Assembly (NCBI GenBank): GCA_023974075.1
Contig: CM043798.1
Coordinates: 19,313,441 to 19,377,440 of the forward strand
Direction of reading: 5' to 3'
Origin: Chaenocephalus aceratus
Lineage: Eukaryota; Chordata; Actinopteri; Perciformes; Channichthyidae
Length of the DNA stretch: 64,000 bases
Shown here: positions 9,804 through 21,600 of the stretch, in pieces
Layout: the number at the start of each line of letters is the position of its first letter
Numbering within the stretch: the first letter of the stretch is position 1
The notes under the pieces: generated by a model
Told to the model about the DNA's origin: nothing
Database searches by the model: none
Seen by the model: the letters and a program-made list of their open reading frames with translations, nothing else
Program-made: the position numbers and the translations under genes

Positions 9804-11153
9804 ATGACAGCTGTTCTCTTTAATGCACGATTTAAACGCACTGTTAGGCGGGGACACACTCGTACACGATCGACCTCCGGGTCCTCTGTGCGTGTTCCCA
9901 CCCCTGGCTCTGTTACCCCAACTCTGGCCAGAGTGAACGAGCAACGCCACACACTTACTCTGATGTTTTCCGCCCTAGCCCGCAATGTACGGGCTGGCGG
10001 AGATATATCAGCTGTTGTGCGGGCAGCCATGGCAGCCCCACCACGCAGGGACAGATTGTCTCAGGCGGGGGGGGGGCGATCTTTACCCACGCCCAGAGCG
10101 CGGGGCACTATGAGCCTGACCCGTGAGTGGTACAATCTGAATACAGTGGGGCTCCCTCAGAAGGTGATAAACACTATTCAGAGTGCGAGAGCTTCCTCCA
10201 CCAGGTCTCTTTACGACTGTAAGTGGAGGGTGTTTGAGGAGTGGTGCCTTCAAGAAGGACACATCTCTTTTCAATGTCCTGTCGGGGTGATTTTATCATT
10301 TCTACAGGACTTGATCGAAAAACACAGAGCTTTCTCCACGATCAAGGTGTACCTGGCTGCTATTGCTGCATGCCATGTGGGCTTTGAGACGGCTAGCCAA
10401 CATCCTTTGGTTTGCCGTTTTATGAAGGGAACTCGCAGGCTCCTCCCTGTCTCCAGGTCGCTGGTGCCCTTATGGGACCTGGCAGTGGTTTTAAGTGGGC
10501 TCAAAATGACCCCATTTGAACCCCTGGAAGGAGCTGACATGAAACATTTGTCACTCAAGACAGTGCTGTTACTGGCCCTGGCATCCGCCAAGCGGGTCAG
10601 CGATATCCATGCACTGTCTGTACATCCCTCATGCACTCAGTTCGCCCCAGGGCAAACGAGAGTGTTGTTGAAACCCAACCCTGCCTTTACACCAAAGGTG
10701 GTTGGTTCGTGTACCCCAATTGACATTGAGGCATTTCCTCCGCAGCTGGTTTCCTCCGGGGAGCAGCAGCAGGATCTGATGTGTCCAGTCCAGGCTTTAC
10801 ACACATATATGGACAGATCAAAAGAGCTTCGTCTTAATGACCAACTCTTCGTGTCCTGGGCTAAACCTCACAAGGGTAAGCCTGTTACTAAGCAACGGCT
10901 CTCCCACTGGATCGTGGAGGCGATTGCTTTGGCCTATACGAGTCAGAATCTGCAAGCACCTTCGGGTCTGCGGGCTCGGGGCCTGGCTACATCCTGGGCT
11001 TTGTTCAAGGGTGTTTCCATCCAAGACATCTGTGCAGCGGCAAGCTGGTCTTCGCCGCTCACTTTTGTCCGCTTTTACAGGCTAGACGTCTCCGCTCCAA
11101 GCGTGGCCCGAGCAGTGCTGGGCACCTTGTTGAGTCGGGACTCCACCTGTTAA
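9804..11153 (+). CDS. DIRS tyrosine recombinase, open but lacking catalytic His
   Basis: This is the longest open frame of the window (449 codons). The recombinase proper probably begins at the ATG at 10110, since upstream codons read the RNase H region out of frame. The N-terminal core-binding part has SLYDCKWRVFEEWCLQEG and a hydrophobic HISFQCPVGVILSFLQDL. The first catalytic Arg lies in ASAKRVSDIHALSV (10575-10620). The second motif reads SGLRARGLATSWALF, and the nucleophile Tyr is in FVRFYRLDV (codon 11076-11078). DIRS enzymes recombine circular cDNA into the genome. The canonical HxxR box should read H-S-T-R; here three codons are missing before Arg (junction 10976/10977), removing His. 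The copy at 52171-52185 keeps the three codons as L-S-T. The product is therefore probably folded but inactive. Confidence 0.85.
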   Translation: MTAVLFNARFKRTVRRGHTRTRSTSGSSVRVPTPGSVTPTLARVNEQRHTLTLMFSALARNVRAGGDISAVVRAAMAAPPRRDRLSQAGGGRSLPTPRARGTMSLTREWYNLNTVGLPQKVINTIQSARASSTRSLYDCKWRVFEEWCLQEGHISFQCPVGVILSFLQDLIEKHRAFSTIKVYLAAIAACHVGFETASQHPLVCRFMKGTRRLLPVSRSLVPLWDLAVVLSGLKMTPFEPLEGADMKHLSLKTVLLLALASAKRVSDIHALSVHPSCTQFAPGQTRVLLKPNPAFTPKVVGSCTPIDIEAFPPQLVSSGEQQQDLMCPVQALHTYMDRSKELRLNDQLFVSWAKPHKGKPVTKQRLSHWIVEAIALAYTSQNLQAPSGLRARGLATSWALFKGVSIQDICAAASWSSPLTFVRFYRLDVSAPSVARAVLGTLLSRDSTC

Positions 11154-11204
11154 ATTCTGGTTGATCTGTGATCTTCGAGATAAGCTCGTCTGGCAATACG
11201 GGAG

Positions 11205-11556
11205 CTACAATATCCCATAGTGAGACATCGAACGGAGTGTTATGAATGAGAACTATACGTGACTTACGTAAACCCAGTCTAAGAGTAACATGAAGTGAGA
11301 TGTCTCACCAGATGGCCCTCCTTGCTATGGTGAAGCGAGAAGAGGTGCTTATTTTGAATGACGCATGCGTCGTGGCGCAGGCTACTTATAGGGGGTGATT
11401 TCCCCTGACGTTGACGTCAAGATCACCAGCCAATCAGGATTGGCGTAATGAGATTGATGCTTCTGTTTGCTCCGCGATGAGGCGCATCCCATAGTGAGAC
11501 ATCTCACTTCATGTTACTACTGAACCTGAGGTTACGTAAGTAACCTATAGTTTTAT
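11205..11556 (+). promoter_or_regulatory. DIRS copy B 3' terminal repeat and internal complementary region
   Basis: It contains GAGACATCGAACGGAGTG (ICR-type sequence), AGTAACATGAAGTGAGATG and its inverted partner CATCTCACTTCATGTTACT, and the ITR core with a perfect CRE (TGACGTCA, 11412-11419) and CCAAT dyad GCCAATCAGGATTGGC (11429-11444). The ITR is inverted relative to the 5' ITR at 48201-48359. That arrangement (inverted, not split-direct repeats) separates DIRS from Ngaro elements. Confidence 0.75.
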
Positions 11557-12039
11557 TGCTTATAGATTATCAGAACATTTCAAAGGGGACACAGCCACAT
11601 TGGATATTAACCTATGGATTAACTACATCATCGTTTTATCGTTTTAATGCCATTGAAGACCAGTTTAGACCAGACAAAGAGGAAGGTGAGCCATGTTAGC
11701 CTAGCGCATTAGCGCTAGCGCCACTTGTTTTAATGTACGTTTTTGTTGATAACGTCGCAATTTTGTATCTTTCAGTGTTGCGGTGGGCACCGTTAGATTC
11801 TGTGTCTTTACGATCATAAACAATGTGTTGGATGTGCAGCTAGGATAAGTAATAAGGGAGCTAGGAGCGATTTTCGGTGCAGTAATAGGTTAGCATTTTT
11901 GCTCGGGGCTAATTCAGAGGCTCAGAGGATAACATAGTAGGCCTATGTTTTATTTTTTATTTTTTTTTATTTTTTCACAACAGTTGTATTTGGATGGAAT
12001 GAATAGCTATAGTGATAATTCAAAGTAATAAAATGATTT
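11557..12039. other. No gene seen
   Basis: AT-rich sequence with a poly-T run at 11948-11975. No coding, RNA or repeat feature could be supported. Confidence 0.4.
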
Positions 12040-12499
12040 TTACAGTGAAAAAGTTCAAATGGAACTGATGGTTCCCAAATGACCCAGAGCTGAGTCCGCT
12101 TGCACTTTATTTTTCTAAACCTCTCTAAAAAGGTCAAATTTCACTTGTTTTGCATCAATCTTGATACAGGGTACTTATTATATGTTATAGTTTGGATTCC
12201 TAAAGCTTTTAGTCTACTAGCCCATCATTCAGGGGGGTTTTCACTATAAGTAATGGGTTTTAGGCGGACATTAGAATTTACATGTTTTTACTTGTTCCAT
12301 CTGAATTTACTTTAAAATAAAAAACATCTATATTGATTCTGACACTTCTACATCCAACTCACAGATGTAACCTTGCTTTGAGAGAAAAGATTATTAATTT
12401 ACCCCTTTTAGAAGTGAATATATAGTCTTTGTTGTGTTAGTGGCATTTTCGAGCCTGAAACCTGAAAAACAGGCTCAGGGCTTAAGAGGTTAAGGTGTC
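12040..12499 (-). mobile_element. Degenerate piggyBac-type MITE, opposite orientation to 28660-29125
   Basis: Bases 12046-12499 align in reverse complement with the complete element at 28660-29125. Shared landmarks are GAGCCTGAAACCTGAAAAAC at the right end, the CAACTCACAGATGTAACCTTG block, and CAAATTTCACTTGTTTTGC. The right end is AGAGG followed by TTAA. The left end has decayed, so its border is approximate. Confidence 0.65.
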
Positions 12500-13816
12500 C
12501 AGGTGATGCAGACAGGCTGAACCAGAGAGTGAGAGACATAACTGGACTCCTCACAGCAGTGAACTTCAGCACAGGTACAAAGACTCTATTTTTCATACTG
12601 TACAAAGAATCAAGAAATATATTTGTTTTAATAAATGAAGTATTGACTTGAATACACTGATATACATTACATTAAACAATACTAAATACTAGATCACCTA
12701 CACATCAGTTAAGTTGAGGGGTTTTTCCATTCTAATTTAATGCTAAGCTGTCCAGTCTACTTCATGAGAGAAATAATGCTTGGGCTAAGGCTAGGAAATC
12801 AGGCTCAGAGGTAGAATGGCTACGTTTTAGGCAGCTAAGAAATAGCTTCACATCTCAAATAAAAAGTGCTAAATCAAGGTACTATTTGTCAGTTACCACA
12901 GAAAACCTGAATAATCCTAGGAAATTTTGGAAAGTCATAAAATCGATTTCCAATGGTGATATCCCAAATGAGCTACCTCCGTGCCTCACCACAGCATCTG
13001 GCATTATATCAGACAGGGCTACTATGCTAAATTGCTTTAATAAGCATTTTGTGTCTTGTGGCTCTATGTTTGATTCTGTCACTGACTGTACTTCTACTTC
13101 TGTGAACGCTCCATCTTGACTCTGAACAATGTGGTCTGGAAAACCCTTTCAGTTGTACTCCTTTAACTATTGGTATTGTTCATGAAGCATTATCCAAGTT
13201 AGATCCTAGGAAACCGGCTGGCCCGGACAACTTAGAACCTTTCTTTTTAAAGATAGCTGCAGATTTTATTGCTCCACCTCTTACTTCTCTTTTTAACCTC
13301 TCCTCAGCACAAATGCAATTCCAAAAGTATGGAAGTCTGCTTATGTCTTGCCTTTACTGAAAGGAGGGGAGGCAACTATTTTAAATAACTATAGGCCAAT
13401 CTCTAAATTGTCAGTTCTGGCTAAGGTGCGCTAACAACTTGTGAGTGAACAAGTAAAGGAGTTTTTATGTATAAATGATATTCTGTCTAAACATCAGTCA
13501 GGATTCAGAAAGAAACACAGCACCATCACTGCGACAATGAAAGTGGTAAATGACATTACTACTATTTTAGATAATAAGCAGAGTTGTGTAGCTCTGTTTA
13601 TTGACCTTTCCAAAGCGTTTGACACCGTTGATCATCGCATCTTAAAGCAGAGGCTACTCAGTATTGGCATATCCAGCCATGCAGTGGGGTGGTTTGTGAA
13701 CTACCTCTCTGAAAGGTCCCAATGTGTTCATTTTGATGGACTGTCTTCTGAGTGGTTAAACATTTCTAATGGTGTGTTTTAGGACCACTTTTATTCTCCA
13801 TATTAACAGCGTAGGT

Positions 13817-14141
13817 CAGGGGTGTCAAACTCAATTTCATCCCGGGCCACATCAGCATTATAGTGGCACTCAAAGGGCCGGTTTTACATTTTAATATAAT
13901 ATATATTAAATAATGTATTATATTACATTGTTGGCCCTGCATTGGATTATTATCAGTTCTGGTAATATCTTCCTGAATAACTACGTCGGAAAGCAGAAGT
14001 CTAGGGCAAATAATTGAAAGCAAATATTCAACAATTACACCAATTGTATTGTATATTATATTCTTAGCAAGCTCTTGCGGGCCACATAAAATTAGGTCGC
14101 AGGCCGGATTTGGCCCCCGGGCCTTGAGTTTGACACCCCTG
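13817..14141. mobile_element. hAT MITE, 325 bp, inserted in the LINE
   Basis: Terminal inverted repeats are CAGGGGTGTCAAACTCAA (13817) and TTGAGTTTGACACCCCTG (ending 14141), exact reverse complements over 18 bp. They are flanked by a perfect 8-bp target duplication GCGTAGGT at 13809-13816 and 14142-14149. An 8-bp duplication is the hAT hallmark. Subterminal GGGCCACAT/GGGCCGG motifs occur near both ends. There is no coding capacity, so it was mobilised in trans. Confidence 0.95.
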
Positions 14142-14302
14142 GCGTAGGTGATAATGTGGATGAAGCTACTTTACATTTTTATGCGGATGATACTGTGATG
14201 TATTGTGCAGGTCCCTCCATTAAAGAGGCTGTGTAATAAGGTTTTAACACTATTCAGACTCAACTCTCTGAATTAAAGCTTCTTTTAAATGTGGATAAAA
14301 CC

Positions 14303-14737
14303 TGTTGTGACTCGACAGATATGTTAGGTTTAGTTATGTTTTTATTTTGAAAGTAATCTTCCTGTCATTTCAGATCCCACAGTTCCTGTCTTTGTGTGTT
14401 TCCCGCCGGTGAGATTGCTTGGCCCTGCCCTGATTGTTTTCACCTGTGCCCATCCCCCTCACCTATATAGCCCTGGTGTTCCTTTGTTCCTTTGTCAGTT
14501 TGTTATGTTTCATGTCGTGAGCACCCAGGCCTTTTGACTCCTGATACCTACCTTGGGATTTAGACCTTTTGTCAAGTGAGTTTTTGTGTTGCTGTACAAC
14601 TTTGTTTTGGCTTTTTATCTACTTTCTATTTTTTGTGAAAGTACGATTTAATTTGTGATTAAAGAACATTCTATTTTTGGACATCTGTCTCCGAATCCTG
14701 CTTTTGGGTCCTGCGTCCTGTATCTCGGTTCATAACA
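14303..14737 (+). mobile_element. Solo LTR, 435 bp, inserted in the LINE
   Basis: It begins TGTTGTGACT and ends GTTCATAACA (imperfect terminal inverted repeat TGTTGTGA/TCATAACA), with a 5-bp target duplication AAACC at 14298-14302 and 14738-14742. A TATA-like CCTATATAGCC lies near 14463-14473, and an AATTTGTGATTAAAGAAC polyadenylation-like region near 14650. The form (TG...CA, 5-bp duplication) fits an LTR retrotransposon, possibly Gypsy. The internal region was lost, presumably by LTR-LTR recombination. Removing it rejoins the LINE codons for DKTKVMLF. Confidence 0.92.
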
Positions 14738-15605
14738 AAACCAAGGTAATGCTCTTTTCAAAAGCAAAAAAGACACCAGAGCCTGTTTTAGATATTGTAA
14801 CTACGCAAGGAACAAAACTTGAAGTTGTTGCCTGTTACAAATACCTTGGTATCTGGCTTGATGATTGTCTCTCTTTTAAACTTCATGTCAATAACCTGTT
14901 TAAAAAACTGAGGGTTAGGCTAGGTTTCTTTTTCAGAAACAAGTCCTGTTTCTCGCTTGAGGCCAGGAAAAGGCTAGTCACTGTGACCTTTTTACCTGTG
15001 CTGGACTATGGTGATCTGGTCTATATGAATGCACCTGCCAATTACCTGAGCAAATTGGATGCTGCGTATTACAGTGCTCTGAGATTTGTCACAAATTGTA
15101 AAGCGCTTACACATCACTGTACACTGTATACCAAGGCAGGTTTACCATCACTCTCTGTACGGAGGCTCAGTCATTGGTACACGTTTATCTATAAAGCTTT
15201 GTTGGGTAAACTCCCGTATTATATCTGCTCTCTGATAACACAGAGTTGCAAGCAGCCATTGTCTGAGGTCACATGATGTAGTCTTGTTAGATGTGCCAAG
15301 AGCAAGGACTGTCTTAGGTAAGACAGCTTTTATGTGCGCAGCTCCACTTGCTTGGAACAATCTTCAGCAAGAATTGAAACTGAGCAATCTCATTCCTCTG
15401 CATGTTTTTAAAGCTAGGCTAAATGAAATGCTTGCTGATACAATGGGCACTTGTAAATGTCTATAACTATGTATCCTGTAAATATAATGTATAATGTCCT
15501 TTATTGTTTTATGTTTCATGTGGAACCTATATGCTGCAGGTCTCCCTTGAAAAAGAGATCTATGATCTCAATGGGACCAATCTGGTTAAATAAAGGAAAA
15601 AATAA

Positions 15606-18600
15606 ATAGGGTAATTATGTTCACTGCCGGTGATTCTATGTACTTGGCAATTAAAATCAAGTCAGTGTCTTTGTCTTGAGTATTCAGAAGTGTGAACTGT
15701 ACAACAATAACATTACAATAGGTTTTCACACTCATGTAGTGATGCAGTGATCTGACTTTGTCTGCCTGGTATGACCCTTCGATTTCAGGTCCAGTGTTAA
15801 TGTATTCATTAGCTGTACGTCTAACTGTGTGGAAGTGACTAGGATCTTTATTTTAAATGCAAGGAAGGCCCTACTTAAACCTTGCTTTACTAACTTTGTC
15901 AAACAAAACGTAACCAAAAAAATACAGAGATATTCATTTAGTGAATTGTTGTTTACTAAAAAAAAAGACAATTGTACACCAGCAACTTGATAAAAGTATT
16001 TTAAGGAATTGTAATTCAGATGCAGCAAAAAGTTGGTCAAAACTACAAAAGGCATTACAATTCCATATAGTGCATAAAGTATATAAACATTTAATTTAAT
16101 ATATCCACCCCATATGGTTTAGCTATATTTCAGTCCCTATCGGTCCAATATCCCATATTATTTGAAATGCATACCCTCATGTTTAAAAAAAAAAAGCATG
16201 ACTCTTCATCTGATTAAGTTTAAGCTGACCTAGATTTACCCCTACAGACCCTAATGAAAAGTGGAGCTTACCTTTCATGATTGCGGTAGTGTGGTCCAAA
16301 GGTCCCCGCTCTGTGGTCCCCAGGCTGCATTGCGTCTGTGCTCCTGACTGCAGACAGCAGCACAAGAACACTGACTGTTTTTGTAGACAGGTTTTGCATG
16401 GATCAATGACCAGCCACACCTTTCACGTCCAAGTATTAAATGGGAAGGGGGGCCGGGGAGTCTATGCTTACTCAGGCAAATAAAAGTGGAGTCAAGTCAT
16501 CAATAAGCGGGTCAACACCTCCCATGTTGCATTATGCACCTCTCAACTTCAGGGCAAAGCCAAATCAATTCTCACAGCTCGACCTTACCCACACTAAGTA
16601 ATGTGGACACTTTCCCTGTGAGACACAGCCCATGAATATTAAAACAGTTCATATTAAAGAAGTGCTGATATATCACTGCCATCCAGCACACCATCTTCCA
16701 TTTCAGCAGTCCTCTAATAGTGATTTAATTGTTCCCCTAATCTACAGGGCACTGCACTCCTTTCTAAATATAGATCATAGATAAAACAAGAGCCAAAGCT
16801 TTGGGGCAAAGAAACATAGAATGAACACACAAGATACTGATACAAATCATAACTCACTGGCCAGCACTATTTGTTGACATGATCGGTTTATTTTCTTAAA
16901 AACAGGTCTAAAAGCGATGTATCATTTAGACTTTAAAAGTGCTGGTGAAATCAATAAGGTTAACAATGACTCAGGTCCATTAGTCATTCAAGTGAGTCAG
17001 CTATTAGTTACACCTACTGCAAGTTGTCATTCTAAGACCCGTCAACATTGCTGTTGAAAAACAAAACCAAACAGACTTTTCTCACAGCAGTTATGATGAT
17101 CTATCAAACACTGGTGTCACATTTAGGGTCTTGGTCTTGAACATAAAAGGTCCATTGGTAACACAATGTATTTAGCTACTGTGTGAATAAACTGTTTGAT
17201 TTTACAATAGGTTACTTTCTTTGAGAACAAATGACATTACGTTTATGGTAACATTATGCCTCTGTTCCTTAAACACAATTGTAGATTGTTATATGAATGA
17301 ATTAATCTGTTTTCTTCCGGGTGATTTTTCATTTCTCCATGCATTCCAAACAATGACGTATGAGGTAAATTGCTAACACACAACCTTGTGTTCAGGCAGT
17401 GGTGCACTTCTGACTCTTGTGGTCGAAACTAGTATTACATCAACAAACACTTTTTTACATGGTGATAATAAGGGACAAGCAAACATTATCATGGCAATAC
17501 ATTTTGTCCAACTTGTTTTACTCGTATTTTTGGTTTCGACTAGAACGTGTTTATATAACAAAGTAAAACACATTATTTTCTCATACCGTTCATCAAAATT
17601 CGACAGAGCTAGGAATGAGTCCGCCCAGGGGAGTCCAAAGGTCGCCAACAATTATATCAATTTAGGCGCATATTGCTTGTGATGGATTTAGCATTATCTA
17701 CTTACAAATGACTTCTCCACTGGCTTATTTATGTAAAACACAAGTCTCAAAGAAGGTCTAATATTATTCAAATCTGAAAGAAATCACACCAAAATTCCAA
17801 CAGCTTTTTCCACAACACTTAATCCATATATCTCAAGAACATAAAGAGATTTTAATGAGCAAATCTCCAGGTTTCTTTTGCTCATTGAACTCATTATAAA
17901 AACTGTGAAAAAGTGGAATTGAGATTGTATCATCCTTTATATCCCCTTGGCTCTTTTCATACTCATGTGTTATACATGTGCATATGAAACAGAAACAACA
18001 AAAGTGTGTTTAAACAGAATTTTCATTAATTCTCTTACTCTCCTGCGTCCATCTTCAACAAATTGAAAAAAATAGGAATACTCTTTCTTCTCACCTTTAA
18101 TATGTAATGGATAGCTCAGCCTAGACACTGTGACAGGCCACTGCTGATTGGCCAGTGCAGGAGGAACTCTAGACCAGTAAAAAAAGTCACATTCATACAT
18201 TTTTATTTTAGACATTGGAAAAATGTTATATCTCATTACTCAGTGTTTGATTAGCGACATTTGAATATGCCAAAAATAAAGAGCAAATGTGTTGTTATAA
18301 TCCAGAGGCAAACCTGTTCTTTTGTTGCTGTAGAATAAATGTTATTTCAGTCAGGGGGAAACATCACCTTTATGGAAATCGGCACCCTGTAGTTGTAGTC
18401 GCCAAAGGCCCCTGTGATTTCTTAAGGGTATATTTATTATTCAGCTGCCATTATTGGTAAGGTTGACACACAGCTGGAGGGTAGCCAGAATCTCGGTGGA
18501 TGAGAGGACCCGCTGATTCTATTATGTGTCAACATCTTGAACCTGCTCCAGTGAAAATAAAATTGGCATCTTCTGTCATCTTTTCTGGCCAGATGTAAGT

Positions 18601-21600
18601 GCCCTTAATTATCTTAGCCAATCTTAGATATTCCCTTTTTAGTTTTGCTGTCGAATCAAAACAAGTGTCATGCATAGTCCCTCCTCTGTTGCGCTGCTGT
18701 TAATATTAAAAGACACCTTGAGAAAGCAGGAAAATGGCACTTCAAAGGTGCTTTTATTCTCATAATAGTTTTCACAGAATGTGTTATGGACCTTTTTTTT
18801 TCTCTAACACGTAAATGATCAAATCTGTTCTGCTTTGACATGATTACAGACATCAGATTCATTCTAATCAGTGACTAAACTGGGGTGTATTTACAAGAAA
18901 TACATTATGATACGTACAAATACACATACATTCACAGTCTTATAATTCATATAAATAAAACATGTTTTTATGAAAAAACACACTTCAATAATCTTTTCCC
19001 AATTTGTCTACAGGCATATGGTGTAATTGGTTATCCCATGTTGCGAGGGCAATATTCAGCCCCATGCATATCAAAGTCCTGAGGGTTGTCTGACATTTGC
19101 CACTTGAAAGAAAAAAGTGATGGCACCTTCTGAATATTTATGACCAATTATTTCAGTGAGATGTGGGGTGAGAGGACTAGGTGAGGATCGAGTTCAGGCC
19201 ACCTCGAGGCTATATGGCACTCTGATAGCGTTAGATAACTGTGATGGCGATTCATGTGCTTGTGATATGATACAAATGGTGTTTGTTAAAAGCACACGGA
19301 GTTAGTGAACATTTTCTCAGCATTTTTACATGCTTGCTCATCACATACAGATCGGATTCAGCTTTAGTGGGATCACAAAGTGGAAAGGACAACATGCACT
19401 GCAGTGTTGCCTCCTCAGTTTCAAAAGGTTCAGCATGACTGACAATATTTCAACTTGATGGCTTTAGTCAGAAGTCTGAACTCCTTGGAACAGCAAAATA
19501 ATGTTTTTTACGTGTTCTTGTTTTCATTTATTCATGTTTGTTAATCATAAAACCCAACAGATGTGCCTGCTTGGTGTGAAACATGAGGGGATCAACTGTG
19601 ATCGATGCTCTGTTAACATCACATACTGCAGCGATGGAGGTTTTACTGCAGAATAGTTGCAAGAGAGAGAAAGTCTTTGGCTGCAGCATCCATTCGCCCA
19701 TCCTTCTCTTCTCTCCTCCCTTCTACTGGTCCTTTCAGTTCATCTCACCTCTTATGCAATAAAGACAGAGTTAACTGGGGCAGTGTGCTGGTGCAGATCT
19801 GCATATATATACGGTATCAATTTAGGCCAACAAAATAGGACTGTTGTGCACTACCACAACCTTACATGTCCAGTTTCATATTTCATGTAAATTATTCCTT
19901 GGGTTCAATAATAGGGAATGTTTTTTATAGAGAAAATATGACCAACACTTGCTTTACTCCAGTAAAAATAAAAGCAGAAATGCAGTAGCAAATGAGAGCA
20001 GTGGGGAATGTTTTTGCTTGAGGCCACCTGCATTCCCATAGTCCCAGTGTGTGTGTCGGGATATAAATAGAGTTGCTCCACCACCAGAAAGCGGTGCTAT
20101 AGGATGGATGCCAGTCGTCGCCTCAGCGCAGCCTAACCCACCCCGACCCACCCCCTGTCCTGGGTGACCCCTGACTGCCTGGAAAACTAGCATGCCAAAG
20201 TTTCAACAATGGACTTGTTGTACAAACCTGACAAGCGTCATACATTTTGCTGCAGTGGGTGTTGGATGCACATGCACAACAAGCTTAAATGCCTGCATTA
20301 TGTGTACGCTCATGCAGCTAAAGGTACATCCAGATTCCTTAAATAATTGCTTATTTTTCACTTTCTGCACAAAGATTAAGATTGTTCCGGTTGCAGGATT
20401 TAAACGTGAGGCTGGAGTCTTTTTATCTTCACAGCTCAGAGCCAGGTAGTTTCCTGCATGCATATAAATGATGTAACAAGACCAAATAGCAATATTAATG
20501 AAAATAATCAGCCTTCAGGGGATTGTCCTGGTCTGCCCTGATACACTCCTGACTGACAGCCTGGAAGTATTTACTGACTATTGTACTGCATGTACCCGTC
20601 TGTGTTTGAGAACAATTTAAAAAAACGAATATAGGAGAGAAAGGGTGGGGCCTTAGAAGATGTCCATAAGTATAGGCGTTTTAACTGGCCATGTGCCAAA
20701 GTAGAGTTTATGGAGTAATCTTGCTCGTGCATGCAGACGATTTAATTTCTAGCTCATGCTCTCTCCTATATTATTAAAGAATAAATGCATTTTGTTTGTA
20801 ACATGCAAACAGGCATGTAACTCACCCCAATACCAAAGTTAAAAACTCATGTATTCAAGTTTAGTGTGCAATGAATAAATCATACATGTGTGAATAATAA
20901 GTGTCGGATAAAAGTGTGTGAGCTAACCCCCTTAACACATTCAAAATGCATTGTATTTTGCTGTTGCGACATTTTCTTTATTTTGATCGTTATTACCTGA
21001 ACCTTTTCATACATAATACACTGTATGTTCTTCTGATGTCTCCAATTAGTTTCAACAGTCATTTATGTTTTGTAATGTAGGCTGTTAACGTTAGATAAGT
21101 GCCATCTTATTTAAATGATTAGATAAGATAAGATTCATTAAGATAAAATAAGATATTAAGAAAATACAAAATAACATACAGCAATCATACAGTACTCACA
21201 CATTGCCCAGTGCCTGTTGTAGACACACCAGTAGTCGTCCGGCAGTCTCATAAACAAAGTATAAACATGTTTATACTGGTAGGGATTCTCAAAAGTATTG
21301 TTCAATTATTATGCACCCACAGGTAACTGCTTTCTGGTACAATGCATCCATTAAATACGACACCAAGAGCTTACTTTCCCTCATCTTTATTTCAACTTGA
21401 TACCATGGTTGTCAGTTCAGTGGCTCTCTAATGAGGCGCCTGCAGAGGAAATCTGTTCAATGAGAATCACACTGGAATAAAACAATATGTGTAATGTTTT
21501 TTATTACTTTGATGGATATTTAAGGTGGAAAAGAACAATCTAATTCAGACTCAATACATCAAGTATTTGTTCTGCCAGACATTTAATACCGAAACCAGTT

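Larger units (their letters stand above)
6985..11556 (+). mobile_element. DIRS retrotransposon copy B (5'-truncated, internally deleted)
   Basis: The order is gag (7020-8250), noncoding region with degenerate 45-bp units (8500-8990), RT/RNase H remnants (9090-9800), tyrosine recombinase (to 11153) and the 3' terminal repeat/complementary region (11205-11556). Compared with the copy at 48180-52760, the 5' terminal repeat and start of gag are absent. RT jumps from the lead-in (about 9150) to 3' of the catalytic loop, so the palm with the YLDD motif is mostly deleted. The 3' end matches 52425-52755, including TGAGACATCTCACTTCATG. Confidence 0.9.
12750..15466 (+). pseudogene. LINE reverse transcriptase, frameshifted and interrupted
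   Basis: Open pieces are 12750-13118, 13441-13782 and 14739-15276, with the C-terminal end at 15284-15466 (PRARTVLGKTAFMCAAPLAW). Between 13119 and 13440 the frame changes more than once (Pro-Ala-Gly-Pro-Asp box in one frame, NYRPISKLS region in another). RT palm motifs A (FIDLSKAFDTVDH) and C (YADD) are both readable, but the frame is broken between them. The enzyme would have copied its RNA at nicked target DNA; this copy is dead. Confidence 0.8.
12735..15605 (+). mobile_element. 5'-truncated non-LTR retrotransposon (CR1/L2/Rex1-type)
   Basis: This is a LINE RT domain lacking the endonuclease. Reading order: pre-RT segment (FRQLRNSFTSQIKSAKSRYY), LSKLDPRKPAGPDNLEP (about 13191-13245), SGFRKKHSTITATMKVVNDI, the catalytic FIDLSKAFDTVDH (about 13600-13632), HFYADDTVMYC (the YADD box, about 14175-14207), KYLGIWLDDCLSFKLH, PVLDYGDLVYMNAPANY and the C-terminal RRLSHWYTFIYKALL. 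The 3' end is TCTCAATGGGACCAATCTGG then TTAAATAAAGG. Two later insertions (13817-14141 and 14303-14737) and several frameshifts break it. The clade within the Jockey superfamily is uncertain. Confidence 0.88.

Noticed and set aside
9145..9807. 220-codon ORF as a complete gene
   Set aside because: A mosaic of DIRS RT/RNase H remnants in mixed frames; only short stretches match the intact copy.
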